Assembly: GCA_003141855.1 (NCBI GenBank)
Contig: PLNS01000018.1
Location: 27,443-62,097 of the forward strand
Direction of reading: 5' to 3'
Source of the DNA: Candidatus Bathyarchaeota archaeon
GTDB lineage: Archaea; Thermoproteota; Bathyarchaeia; Bathyarchaeales; Bathycorpusculaceae
Length of the DNA stretch: 34,655 nt
A model generated the notes under the pieces. That model had not been told where the DNA came from. It was given only the letters and a program-made list of their open reading frames with translations, and did not search any database. The position numbers and the translations under genes were made by a program. Of the stretch, positions 15,576 through 23,890 are shown one piece after another (within the stretch, counting starts at the first letter, position 1; each line of letters opens with the position of its first letter).

Positions 15576-16531
15576 TGTCCTCAAAATCGCTTGTTTCAAT
15601 TATTATTCCTTGTAAAAATGTGGATGACTACACAAGAGAGTGTATCGAATACTGTAGGCGCTTGGATTATCCAAATTTTGAGATAATATTGTTACCTGAT
15701 TATTCTACCGAAGCGATTGATGGCGTTATTATCATAGCCACTGAACCCGTGCCTCCGGGAGTTAAAAGAAACATAGGTATCAAAAACTCAAGTGGCGAAT
15801 TCTGTGCGTTCATCGATAATGACGCTTATCCTCGAAGTGATTGGTTGACAAATGCGGTGAAGTGCTTTGAAAATCCTGAAGTTGGTGGTGTCGGTGGACC
15901 TGGATTAACGCCGAACGAGGATTGTTCTATGCAGAAAGCTGGGGGCTACGTTCTGTCGTCGTTCATGGTTGGCAGCTTATCGAGCAGGTATAAGACAAAA
16001 GGTTGTTTCGAGTCAGATGACATACATTCATGCAATTTCATCGCTCAAAAAGCAGTAGTTGAAGAAGCTGGCGGATGGAATGAGAAGTACTGGCCTGGCG
16101 AAGACACTTTGATGTGCTTGGCGATTAAGAAGATGGGGAAAAAACTTGTTGAATCATCGGATGTAGTTGTTTATCACCATAGACGTTCTCTTTTCAAGTC
16201 TCATTTGAAGCAGGTTTCAAGATTTGGGGAACACAGGGGGTTTTTTGTCAAAAAGTTTCCCGAGAACTCGGCGAAACTCACATATTTCTTTCCGTCTTTG
16301 CTTGTATTTTCCTTTATTGTAGGTGTAGTGTTGTCTTTGTTCTTCTCGTTATTTGCCTATATCGTGCTCTTATGCGTAGCAGTGTATCTTATTTCAAGCT
16401 TAATTGCAGCTGCACTGCAAGTCCGAGGTATGAAGTTACTTTTCTCAGTTTGGCTAGGCATAATAGTAACACATATCATCTACGGCTCTTTCTTCCTATT
16501 CGGCTTAATTAAGCGTGATCTAAAAAGATGA
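15575..16531 (+). CDS. GT2 glycosyltransferase with C-terminal membrane helices
   Basis: This 318-residue protein has VSIIIPCKNVDDYTRECI, a donor-site region and the D81-N-D83 motif in AFIDNDAYPRSDWL. VGGVGGPGLTP is followed by the acceptor-side ED in YWPGEDTLMCLAIKK. Two or three hydrophobic helices occupy about 235-310, so the catalytic domain is N-terminal and cytoplasmic. The first loop lacks the usual GSxD string and reads LLPDYSTEAID instead. It overlaps the radical-SAM gene by four bases (ATGA), and the start shares its first base with the previous stop. Confidence 0.85.
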   Translation: MSSKSLVSIIIPCKNVDDYTRECIEYCRRLDYPNFEIILLPDYSTEAIDGVIIIATEPVPPGVKRNIGIKNSSGEFCAFIDNDAYPRSDWLTNAVKCFENPEVGGVGGPGLTPNEDCSMQKAGGYVLSSFMVGSLSSRYKTKGCFESDDIHSCNFIAQKAVVEEAGGWNEKYWPGEDTLMCLAIKKMGKKLVESSDVVVYHHRRSLFKSHLKQVSRFGEHRGFFVKKFPENSAKLTYFFPSLLVFSFIVGVVLSLFFSLFAYIVLLCVAVYLISSLIAAALQVRGMKLLFSVWLGIIVTHIIYGSFFLFGLIKRDLKR

Positions 16532-18000
16532 AAATCAGCATCTCCTACCCACCAATACAATCAGAAAAAGGCGTTCCTTTACTGAGCCAAAACAGACAAT
16601 TTCAATACTTCAAATCACCCACCTACATTTACCCTGTTGTTCCCGCATATGCTGCAACTATGTTAGAGAACGCTGGATATGATGTGATCTGGGATGACTG
16701 TATTGCTGAAGAGAAAAGTTACAGCCAATGGCTAAAAGACCTTGAACATAATAGTCCCGATGTCGTAATGATTGAAACCAAAACACCCGTTGTTAAAAAG
16801 CACTGGGCTATTATTAGTGATGTGAAAAATACTCTTCCTAATTCACAGGTTGTTTTGGTTGGCGACCACGCTACTGCGTTACCTCAGGAATCGATGGAAC
16901 AGAGTAAGGTTGATTTTGTTCTGACTGGTGGCGACTATGACTTTCTATTGCTTAACTTGGTTGATTTCTTAAATGGCAAGGCGAAGCAGCTTGAGTCTGG
17001 AATTTGGTATCGAGAAAACGAGACTATTAAGAATACTGGACAGTTCAAATTAAATCACAATTTGGATGATTTACCTCATATAAATCGTGACTTGACGAAA
17101 TGGCAACTCTACAATGAACGAAACGGGAACTTCAAAATTACCCCGGGTGCTTACACTATGGCTGGTCGAGATTGCTGGTGGAGAAAAGATGGCGGTTGTA
17201 CTTTTTGCTCATGGCCCACCTTATATCCTACTTTCAGGGTAATGAAGCCTGAACGTTTAGCAGACGAGATAGGGTTGCTGATTGACCAGTATGGGGTTAA
17301 ATCGGTGTTTGATGATACTGGCTGTTTTCCAGCGGGAGAATGGCTTAGGCGCTTTGCCAATTTAATGATTGAGAGAGGATACAACAAGAAAGTTCAATTT
17401 AGCTGTAACATGCGGTTTGGCGCATTAACCCGAGAGGAGTATCGTCTAATGAAGAAAGCAGGTTTCAGAATGCTTCTCTTTGGAATAGAATCGGGAAGTC
17501 AGGCTACGCTTAACAGGCTCAACAAAGGAACCAACATAGACGGCATTATGAACGAATGCAGAGTACCCAGAGAAGAAGGGCTAGAACCACACATAACCAT
17601 AATGGTGGGCTACCCATGGGAAATGCGTAAAGACGCCTTAAGCACGCTAAACGTAGCAAAAACTTTGATGCAAAAAGGATGGGCTGTCACTCTGCAGTCT
17701 ACCGTTGTTATTCCTTATCCAGGAAGCAAACTGTATGCTGAAGCCTTGAAGAATGGTTGGTTCCGATTTGACCCTACAGATTATGAACGGTTTGACATGA
17801 AAGAACCTGTCATGACTACGCCTGATATGACGCCTGAAGAAGTAATGAAGCTCTGCGACGAAATATACAAAGTATTCTTGACACCGCAGTACATGCTTAA
17901 ACAGCTTGTTCGAATACGATCATTAAAAGATTTTAAATACTCTGTTAAAGGCGCAGCAAAAGTGTTGGGTCACGTTAAAGACTTTGCAAAAAACAAGTAA
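16528..18000 (+). CDS. B12-binding-type radical SAM protein with CX7CX2C cluster motif
   Basis: This 490-residue protein has a Rossmann-like N-terminal B12-binding-type domain (about 35-150: YPVVPAYAATMLENAGYDVIW, VVMIETKTP, QVVLVGDHATALPQ) and a radical-SAM TIM barrel (about 205-420). The cluster cysteines are C216, C224 and C227 in GRDCWWRKDGGCTFCSW, so the spacing is CX7CX2C rather than CX3CX2C. LLFGIESGSQATLNRL and HITIMVGYPWE are the downstream barrel motifs. The cobalamin-binding DxHxxG is not intact, so B12 may bind base-off or not at all. The gene sits inside a glycosyltransferase operon with ATGA coupling. Methylation or rearrangement of a lipid or sugar is the likely role. Confidence 0.85.
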   Translation: MKISISYPPIQSEKGVPLLSQNRQFQYFKSPTYIYPVVPAYAATMLENAGYDVIWDDCIAEEKSYSQWLKDLEHNSPDVVMIETKTPVVKKHWAIISDVKNTLPNSQVVLVGDHATALPQESMEQSKVDFVLTGGDYDFLLLNLVDFLNGKAKQLESGIWYRENETIKNTGQFKLNHNLDDLPHINRDLTKWQLYNERNGNFKITPGAYTMAGRDCWWRKDGGCTFCSWPTLYPTFRVMKPERLADEIGLLIDQYGVKSVFDDTGCFPAGEWLRRFANLMIERGYNKKVQFSCNMRFGALTREEYRLMKKAGFRMLLFGIESGSQATLNRLNKGTNIDGIMNECRVPREEGLEPHITIMVGYPWEMRKDALSTLNVAKTLMQKGWAVTLQSTVVIPYPGSKLYAEALKNGWFRFDPTDYERFDMKEPVMTTPDMTPEEVMKLCDEIYKVFLTPQYMLKQLVRIRSLKDFKYSVKGAAKVLGHVKDFAKNK

Positions 18001-18010
18001 CTTTACAGAG

Positions 18011-18847
18011 GTGTCTACCATTCGATCTGCAGAAGCAAGCGTTCCCATGGTTTCTGTGGTTATAACTACTAAAAATGAAGAGAAAAACATAGAAAACTGT
18101 TTGCGGTCGATAAAAAACCAAGTTTACAAGAACATTGAATTAATAGTGGTTGATAATTTTTCTGAAGACAAAACGGCTGAAATCGCAAAAAGGTACACTG
18201 CAAAAGTTTACTTTAAGGGAAATGAGCGATCTGCACAAAGAAACTATGGCGCCAAAGTTGCCAGCGGCGAATACATACTTTATTTGGATGCAGACATGAT
18301 TTTGAGCCCAAGCCTGGTAGACGAATGCGTAGAAAAGTGTGAACACAATAATGAAGTTGCTCTTTATGTTCCCGAAAGAATCGTTGGAGAAGGTTTTTGG
18401 ATAAAGGTAAGAGATTTTGAGAGAAGCTTCTACACTGGAACAGTTGTTGACGCGGTGAGGTTCATTCGAATAGATGTTTTCAAGAAAGTGGGTGGATTTG
18501 ATGAGAGTCTTATCGGACCCGAAGATTGGGACTTTGACCGAAAGATAAGGCAAGTAGGTCGGACTGGAATTGCTATTGCTTCTCTTTGTCATAACGAAGG
18601 CCGATTCAGCATGGAGCGATATTTGAAAAAGAAAGTTTACTATAACGTCGGAATCCAAAAGTACCTCAGAAAATGGGGTCCTACTGATTCGGAAATAATG
18701 AAACAAATAGGCGGGCGGTACAGGTTGATGGACGTTTTTATTGAGAAAGGCAAATGGAAAAAGCTGGTGAGACACCCACTGTTCACCGTTGCTATGTACT
18801 TTCTGAGACTTAGAGTCGCCGTAGGATATCTCCGAAGCGCCAAATGA
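18011..18847 (+). CDS. GT2 glycosyltransferase
   Basis: About 278 residues from the GTG at 18011; a TTG at 17984 would add nine residues overlapping the radical-SAM gene. I prefer 18011 because it avoids that overlap. Motifs: [53 protein letters not shown] (the DAD metal site) and [15 protein letters not shown]. It ends with a basic helical tail rather than clear membrane helices. The sequence VIRI-type spacing around [15 protein letters not shown] is standard for GT-A enzymes. The acceptor is unknown. It is the last gene of the 14557-18847 operon. Confidence 0.87.
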   Translation: MSTIRSAEASVPMVSVVITTKNEEKNIENCLRSIKNQVYKNIELIVVDNFSEDKTAEIAKRYTAKVYFKGNERSAQRNYGAKVASGEYILYLDADMILSPSLVDECVEKCEHNNEVALYVPERIVGEGFWIKVRDFERSFYTGTVVDAVRFIRIDVFKKVGGFDESLIGPEDWDFDRKIRQVGRTGIAIASLCHNEGRFSMERYLKKKVYYNVGIQKYLRKWGPTDSEIMKQIGGRYRLMDVFIEKGKWKKLVRHPLFTVAMYFLRLRVAVGYLRSAK

Positions 18848-18893
18848 CACCATTTCACTTAATAACTTAGTAACACAATGGAGTAACGAGCTG

Positions 18894-19949
18894 GTGAACG
18901 AAGTGGCAAAAAAAGCACTTATCACAGGGATAACTGGTCAAGATGGTTCATATTTAGCTGAGTTTCTACTTTCAAAGGGCTATGAAGTACACGGGCTTAT
19001 CCGAAGGGCAAGCACTTTCAACACTTGCCGAATTGATCATATTTACAAGGATCCTCATGAGCCTAATGTGCGACTTTTCCTTCATTATGGCGACTTATCG
19101 GATTCAGAACAAATCTCAAATATTTTATACAACATAAGACCAGACGAGGTCTATCATCTGGGCGCTCAAAGCCATGTAAGTGTAAGCTTTAGTATACCCG
19201 AATACACTGGGAATGTAACTGCCGTTGGAACAGTTAGAATCTTAGAATCAATTAGGCGCAGTGGAAATAAAATAAAATTCTATCAAGCTTCTAGCAGCGA
19301 AATGTTCGGAAGAGCTTCCTCACCTCAAAATGAAGAGACACACTTTAGTCCTACAAGTCCTTATGCAGTTGCTAAAGTATACGCTTATTGGATGGCGAAG
19401 AATTATAGAGAAGGATATCACATGTTTGCGTGCAACGGGATTCTGTTTAATCATGAATCCCCACGCAGGGGAGAAGTATTTGTCACCAGAAAAATCACAA
19501 TGGCGATAGCAAGCATTATTGCCGATAAGCAGCAGTTCTTGTACTTGGGCAATCTTGAGCCTAAGCGAGATTGGGGATACGCGCCAGAATATGTAGAAGC
19601 TATGTGGCGAATTCTCCAGCATAATGAACCTGACGATTTCGTAGTGGGAACTGGAGAACAACACTCTGTAAGAGAGTTTGTCGAACAAGCATTTTCTTAT
19701 GCTGGTTTGAATTGGGAAAAATATGTTAAAATCGATCCTAAGTATTTTCGGCCGACTGAAACTGAAGACCTAGCTGCTGATTCAAGCAAAATCAAGAGAG
19801 CTCTGTGTTGGAAGCCAAAAGTTAGATTTAAAGATCTAGTAAAGATAATGGTTGATGCTGATATGCGTAAAGCGGGTTTAACTCCTATTGGAGAAGGGGA
19901 TGAATTTCTGCGCAAGAATTTTTCAAATGGATGGTGGAAGGTGGATTAA
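18894..19949 (+). CDS. gmd: GDP-mannose 4,6-dehydratase
   Basis: This 351-residue protein starts at GTG. Extended SDR features: GITGQDG (G12, G15, G18), [52 protein letters not shown] with the catalytic Ser/Glu, and Y157-xxx-K161 in [33 protein letters not shown] and [21 protein letters not shown] are specific for Gmd. It makes GDP-4-keto-6-deoxy-D-mannose, the branch point for GDP-fucose, GDP-rhamnose, GDP-perosamine and GDP-colitose. The last 269 bases are duplicated at 23625-23890. The stop overlaps the ATG of a decayed fcl fragment (TAATG), so the ancestral pair was gmd-fcl. Confidence 0.97.
   Translation: MNEVAKKALITGITGQDGSYLAEFLLSKGYEVHGLIRRASTFNTCRIDHIYKDPHEPNVRLFLHYGDLSDSEQISNILYNIRPDEVYHLGAQSHVSVSFSIPEYTGNVTAVGTVRILESIRRSGNKIKFYQASSSEMFGRASSPQNEETHFSPTSPYAVAKVYAYWMAKNYREGYHMFACNGILFNHESPRRGEVFVTRKITMAIASIIADKQQFLYLGNLEPKRDWGYAPEYVEAMWRILQHNEPDDFVVGTGEQHSVREFVEQAFSYAGLNWEKYVKIDPKYFRPTETEDLAADSSKIKRALCWKPKVRFKDLVKIMVDADMRKAGLTPIGEGDEFLRKNFSNGWWKVD
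19681..19949 (+). repeat. Direct repeat, copy 1 (3' end of gmd)
   Basis: Matches 23625-23890 in the same orientation. Bases 19756-19910 are identical to 23697-23851 over 155 bases; flanking parts differ by scattered substitutions and one 3-base deletion in copy 2. The repeats are about 3.9 kb apart. Confidence 0.95.
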
Positions 19950-20131
19950 TGTCGTTCTGGGATAATGAAAAGATATTTGTAACAGGGGAGCAGGATTTCT
20001 TGAGTTTACACTTGGTTGAGTTGATAACTGAAAGCGGTATTGACCCTGAAAGTGTCAGAATACGGCGAAATATGGCGACGGAGCTAGATAGAATAATGCA
20101 CTCTTCATTGCATTATGAAGTGGTTTATTGA
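19949..20131 (+). pseudogene. Truncated, decayed N-terminus of a GDP-fucose synthase-like SDR
   Basis: This 60-residue reading begins [21 protein letters not shown], which aligns with the start of the intact fcl product at 23890 (MSYWKGKKILLAGGAGFLGSH). The NAD-binding GGAGFLG is replaced by GEQDFLS, so the Rossmann motif is destroyed. Similarity continues to about residue 50 (TELDRI versus SDLRRW) and then stops. It retains the gmd stop/start overlap (TAATG), and its own stop overlaps the next start as TTGA. It may survive as a translational bridge between gmd and the GT4 gene. No enzymatic function is expected. Confidence 0.75.
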
Positions 20132-21294
20132 AAGTTCTGATTTTGGCGCCCAACATAGATGTTGTAGGTGGTGCCAATGTTCTTGTATTCAAGATAGCAC
20201 GGTACCTCGTAGCTAAAGGGGATGATGTTCAGATTTGGTCAAATTTCTTTTACCCCAACAAGCGTTCTTCAGAAAATGAGCTTATCTTAAGAAGGATAGG
20301 CAAGGAATTCTCCGACGTGATAGTCCTCAAAAGGATGCTTGGAATTATGTCTTACCTTACGCTTCCAAAAGAATCGAATGCCTTCGATTTAATGTTCTGT
20401 CATAACTTTCCATCATATTTTTCAACTCTATCTCCGAATTTTCATGGAGGCCCAATAGTCTGGCAGTGCAATGAACCTTCGATAGTGCTCTACCCTTTAC
20501 CCACCGAGGCACGACAGAATAGTTTGTTTTATGGTCCTTTTTTTATGCCTCCCAAATATGTTTTGAGAAAGATTGACAGAATGGCGGTTAATCGAATAAC
20601 TCGAATAGCTGTTTTGAGCCAATTTACGAAGAACCGAGTGAGACTCCTATATAACAGAGACTCAGAGATCATCATGTTAGGAACAGATACAAATAGGTTT
20701 AAGCCTTCACTAGATGGCAGCGCTATAAGAGTGCGACACGGAATTTCGAATAGACCTTGTATTCTGACAATAGGCGGGGAGAAACGTGCCGATTTAGTCC
20801 TCAATGCACTTGCAATTGTGAAGAAAGTAATCCCAGACGTTGTTTATTTGCTTGTCGGTTCTTGCGATCCTAGAACCAAACTCAGGCTATTTAATCTAAT
20901 CAGATGTCTTCAATTAGAATCAAATGTGATTCTCACTGGAGTTATCAGTGATGAATTGCTTCCCTACTACTACGTATCCTGTGATATTTTTGTTTTTCAC
21001 CAACCATATTGGGCCTGGAGTTTAACCACTCTCGAAGCAATGTCTACCGGTAAACCAGTGATCGTCCCGAATACTTGTGGAATAAGCGAAATTATCTTAA
21101 ATGGGATTAATGGAGTAAAAATTCCGATTGAAAACAGTGAACTTTTAGCAGAAACGATAATAACCCTCTTGAAGAACGAGACAATGAGACAAAAGATGGG
21201 AACGCTTGCAAGGAAGTTTGTCGTAGAACATTTGCAGGAAAGCCAATATCTAATTAAATGCTATGATCTTCTTAAGAAAACATGTAATACGTAG
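20128..21294 (+). CDS. GT4 glycosyltransferase
   Basis: This 388-residue protein starts at TTG, overlapping the previous stop. The N-terminal Rossmann half opens MKVLILAPNIDVVGGANVLV with the GGA loop of GT-B enzymes. The C-terminal half has ILTIGGEKRADLVLNAL, VYLLVGSCDPR, VILTGVISDELLPYYYVSCD and the donor-binding loop SLTTLEAMSTGKPVIVPNTCGISEII. It transfers a sugar from a nucleotide donor with retention of configuration; the acceptor is unknown. It is the first gene of the cassette enclosed by the gmd 3' repeats. A hairpin overlaps its stop codon. Confidence 0.9.
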   Translation: MKVLILAPNIDVVGGANVLVFKIARYLVAKGDDVQIWSNFFYPNKRSSENELILRRIGKEFSDVIVLKRMLGIMSYLTLPKESNAFDLMFCHNFPSYFSTLSPNFHGGPIVWQCNEPSIVLYPLPTEARQNSLFYGPFFMPPKYVLRKIDRMAVNRITRIAVLSQFTKNRVRLLYNRDSEIIMLGTDTNRFKPSLDGSAIRVRHGISNRPCILTIGGEKRADLVLNALAIVKKVIPDVVYLLVGSCDPRTKLRLFNLIRCLQLESNVILTGVISDELLPYYYVSCDIFVFHQPYWAWSLTTLEAMSTGKPVIVPNTCGISEIILNGINGVKIPIENSELLAETIITLLKNETMRQKMGTLARKFVVEHLQESQYLIKCYDLLKKTCNT

Positions 21295-21315
21295 CAGGCT
21301 GGGCCAAAACCTGCT
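21293..21315 (+). terminator. Hairpin at the GT4 stop codon
   Basis: AGCAGG (21293-21298) pairs with CCTGCT (21310-21315) around an 11-base loop and overlaps the TAG stop. No T-run follows, so it may be an mRNA-stability or attenuation hairpin rather than a true terminator. An AT-rich promoter for the next gene lies at about 21352-21384. Confidence 0.35.
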
Positions 21316-21398
21316 GGTTAGATAAGCAATCATAGAAAATCTGATAAACCTCCATAAATCTTAATATTAAAAAATCTTAAAAGAAAAGTTGCGATCGT

Positions 21399-22370
21399 AT
21401 GATTAAGATGAAAAATATGACAATGAAAATGGAGTTCTACAAAGACAAAAATGTATTGATTACTGGTTCTTCCGGCCTTCTAGGTTCACATTTACTTGAT
21501 CTTCTTACAGGTTCATGTCATAAAATTCGAGTATTGACGAGGAACCCATCCACAAGGTATGAAGACAAAATTAGTGTTTTTCATGGTGACTTGAGAGACA
21601 GTGCTGTGGTTAACAAGGCTATTGAAGATATAGACATAGTATTCCATCTGGCAGCGTTAGTTAACGTCGATAAATCGATAAGCGATCCGTTCGAGACATT
21701 AACGACAAACGTTTTGGGTACTTTGAACTTGCTTGAGTCTGCAAGGAAGCAAACTAACAAACCACAAATAATCTTTTCAAGTTCGACTAGCATTTATGGT
21801 ATTCCCAAGGCGAAGAAGATGACAGAGGATCATATGATCAGTCCATCAGATCCATATTCAACTTCAAAAGCCGCAGCAGATCTAATTTGTCAAGCTTATA
21901 TCAAAACCTATGAGTTACCAATCACAATTTTAAGGTCATCTACATTGTACGGACCAAGACAACCAATAACGCAATTCATACCCAGAGTTATTCTACAAGG
22001 TTTATCAGGTCAAGTTTTAAAACTCGGATCTTTGAGTTCTTATAGAGATTTCTGCTACGTAAAAGATGTAGCTACAGCGTTTATTTTAGCTGGTGCCACT
22101 CCTGAAGCTGTTTGTCAAGTCTTCAATATATCGACGGAAATGTCGATAAATCTCGTCGACGTCGTCGAAAAGATCTTAAAACTCTTGGGGCAAAAATCAG
22201 AAATAAAGACTATTGATCATCATAGACCATACGAGATTACTTTTCCTTTTACTATCGACTCTTCAAAACTAAGAAAAGTTCTAAAATGGATGCCGCAGTA
22301 CGACATAGATTCAGGTCTGAAGGAAACAATAGAATGGTTTAAAAGCACACAAATAGGTTCAATTAATTAA
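21399..22370 (+). CDS. NAD-dependent sugar epimerase/dehydratase (extended SDR)
   Basis: This 323-residue protein has ATG codons at residues 1, 4, 7, 9 and 11, so the exact start is uncertain. Motifs: GSSGLLG (23-29), FHGDLRD, VFHLAALVNVDKSISDP, FSSSTSIYG and Y153-xxx-K157 in DPYSTSKAAADL, then LRSSTLYGPRQP and FCYVKDVATAFILAG. The overall pattern is nearest to UDP-hexose 4-epimerase or NDP-sugar dehydratase types. With the lysine-less DegT enzyme immediately downstream (19 bases to its TTG, 25 to its ATG), a reductase/epimerase step on a keto-sugar nucleotide, ColC-like in role, is a candidate function. The substrate is not determinable by eye. Confidence 0.88.
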   Translation: MIKMKNMTMKMEFYKDKNVLITGSSGLLGSHLLDLLTGSCHKIRVLTRNPSTRYEDKISVFHGDLRDSAVVNKAIEDIDIVFHLAALVNVDKSISDPFETLTTNVLGTLNLLESARKQTNKPQIIFSSSTSIYGIPKAKKMTEDHMISPSDPYSTSKAAADLICQAYIKTYELPITILRSSTLYGPRQPITQFIPRVILQGLSGQVLKLGSLSSYRDFCYVKDVATAFILAGATPEAVCQVFNISTEMSINLVDVVEKILKLLGQKSEIKTIDHHRPYEITFPFTIDSSKLRKVLKWMPQYDIDSGLKETIEWFKSTQIGSIN

Positions 22371-22395
22371 TTTTTGACTTTAGTTGTGATTGCGC

Positions 22396-23613
22396 ATGAG
22401 GGTAAGTATTGGTGACTTCAAAATCGGCGTAGAAGAAAAATTAGCCGTAAACGAGGTACTTGAAAAAGGCAGAATTTCTGAAGGAGTGATGGTAAAGAAT
22501 TTTGAGAAAGAGTTTGCAAAATTCATAGGGGTAAGACACGTGATTGCTGTTAACTCAGGGACCTCTGCATTGATCGCTGGCTTGACAGCCTTAACATACG
22601 AGAAGAGTTTTCAGGTAAAACCTGGGTCCAATGTAATTACTACACCGTTGACTTACATTGCTACCAGTAGTGCTATCGTAAAAAGCGGTCTTAATCCTGT
22701 ATACGTAGATGTTGACAAAGATACCTTCTTAATAACCCCTGAAAACATCAAACAACACCTAGAAACTGTTGATGATGTAAGTAAATATTCAACTATACTA
22801 CCAGTACATTTAATGGGCTATCCTTGTGACATGGACGAAATAAACAAGATAGCAAAAAGATACGATTTAAAGACATTCGAAGACTCATCTCAGGCTCACG
22901 GAACCATCTACAAGGATAAGAAAGCTGGCTCATTAGCCCTACTTGGCTCTTTTTCTTTTTATGTTGCTCATAACATACAGGCAGGAGAAATGGGCGCTAT
23001 AACAACAGATAACGAAGAGATAGCTAGACTATCTAATAAAGTAAAAGCACAAGGAAGAGAATGTGATTGCCCTATATGTACAAGGTCTAAAGGGTATTGT
23101 CCTAAATCTGTAATTAATCCAGAATTTGATTTTGATCCAAGATTTACACATGATCTAATTGGTTACAATTTCAAAACAACTGAAATTCAAGCTGCCTTGG
23201 CGTTATCTCAATTAAAAAAAGCCTCATACATAATAAAGAAAAGACAGGAAAATGTGAGATATTTGAACGAATTTCTTGAGGGCTTCTCCGACATTCTACA
23301 ACTGCCAAAATACTCAAACGATGTGAGCTACCTTGCATACTGTGTCGTGATCAAAAGACCCGAAAAAATTTCTAGAGCCAAATTAAGAAGTGAACTTGAA
23401 AAAAATGGAATTGAAACAAGACCATTATTCGGATGCATACCAACGCAACAACCCGCTTTCAAGTACTTAAAAAACGAGTATGCCCGCAAACTGCCATGGG
23501 CCGAATACTTGGGGGGTAACGCCTTCTATGTGGGGTGCCATCAGTACTTAGAACAGAAAGACTTGGATTATATGGTTCATGAGTTTAAATCGGTACTTTC
23601 TAGCGTAACTTGA
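22396..23613 (+). CDS. DegT/DnrJ/EryC1-fold enzyme with His in place of the PLP lysine (sugar 3-dehydratase-like)
   Basis: About 405 residues from the ATG at 22396; numbering here is from the TTG two codons earlier. Fold motifs: VNSGTSALIAGL, TTPLTYIATSSAIV, PVYVDVDKDTF, LPVHLMGYPCDMDEI and FEDSSQAHGT. At the Schiff-base position SFYVAHNIQAGEMG has H194 instead of Lys. This is the hallmark of ColD (GDP-4-keto-6-deoxymannose 3-dehydratase) and E1/RfbH, not of transaminases. A cysteine group C225-x-C227-xx-C230-x6-C237 occupies the place of the E1 2Fe-2S cysteines, while the first E1 cysteine is S167 here. GYNFKTTEIQAALALSQL follows. Upstream Gmd would supply a suitable GDP-4-keto-6-deoxy sugar. 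Confidence 0.88.
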   Translation: MRVSIGDFKIGVEEKLAVNEVLEKGRISEGVMVKNFEKEFAKFIGVRHVIAVNSGTSALIAGLTALTYEKSFQVKPGSNVITTPLTYIATSSAIVKSGLNPVYVDVDKDTFLITPENIKQHLETVDDVSKYSTILPVHLMGYPCDMDEINKIAKRYDLKTFEDSSQAHGTIYKDKKAGSLALLGSFSFYVAHNIQAGEMGAITTDNEEIARLSNKVKAQGRECDCPICTRSKGYCPKSVINPEFDFDPRFTHDLIGYNFKTTEIQAALALSQLKKASYIIKKRQENVRYLNEFLEGFSDILQLPKYSNDVSYLAYCVVIKRPEKISRAKLRSELEKNGIETRPLFGCIPTQQPAFKYLKNEYARKLPWAEYLGGNAFYVGCHQYLEQKDLDYMVHEFKSVLSSVT

Positions 23614-23620
23614 TTTATAA

Positions 23621-23890
23621 GTTATCGAGCAAGCATTTTCTCATGCTGGTTTGAATTGGGAAAAGTATATTAAAATCGATCCTAGATATTCTCGTCCTGA
23701 AACTGAAGACCTAGCTGCTGATTCAAGCAAAATCAAGAGAGCTCTGTGTTGGAAGCCAAAAGTTAGATTTAAAGATCTAGTAAAGATAATGGTTGATGCT
23801 GATATGCGTAAAGCGGGTTTAACTCCTATTGGAGAAGGGGATGAATTTCTGTGCAAGAATTTTCCATATAGATGCTGGAAGGCTGACTGA
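23621..23890 (+). pseudogene. Orphan C-terminal fragment of gmd
   Basis: Open from just after a TAA at 23618-23620 to the TGA at 23888-23890. It encodes the last 88 or so residues of Gmd ([18 protein letters not shown] onwards), matching the intact gmd end apart from a few substitutions, one lost residue and a diverged last eight residues (YRCWKAD instead of GWWKVD). It has no N-terminal NAD domain and cannot be an enzyme. It begins 11 bases after the DegT-fold gene's stop. Its stop overlaps the fcl start (TGATG), preserving the ancestral gmd-fcl junction. Confidence 0.9.
23625..23890 (+). repeat. Direct repeat, copy 2 (3' end of gmd)
   Basis: Second copy of the sequence at 19681-19949; 155 consecutive bases (23697-23851) are identical. 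The left edge falls immediately after the DegT-fold gene. Confidence 0.95.

Noticed and set aside
18140-18925. 261-codon open frame on the minus strand opposite the GT2 gene
   Set aside because: It lies antisense to a gene with clear GT2 motifs, has no recognisable domain and shows a composition expected from a shadow frame.
22396-23613. Ordinary DegT-type sugar aminotransferase
   Set aside because: The residue at the PLP lysine position is His (SFYVAHNIQAGE), so a transamination mechanism through a lysine Schiff base is not supported.
19681-23890. Composite transposon flanked by direct repeats
   Set aside because: The repeats are a gmd gene end, with no transposase, terminal inverted repeats or target-site duplication; homologous recombination explains the layout better.
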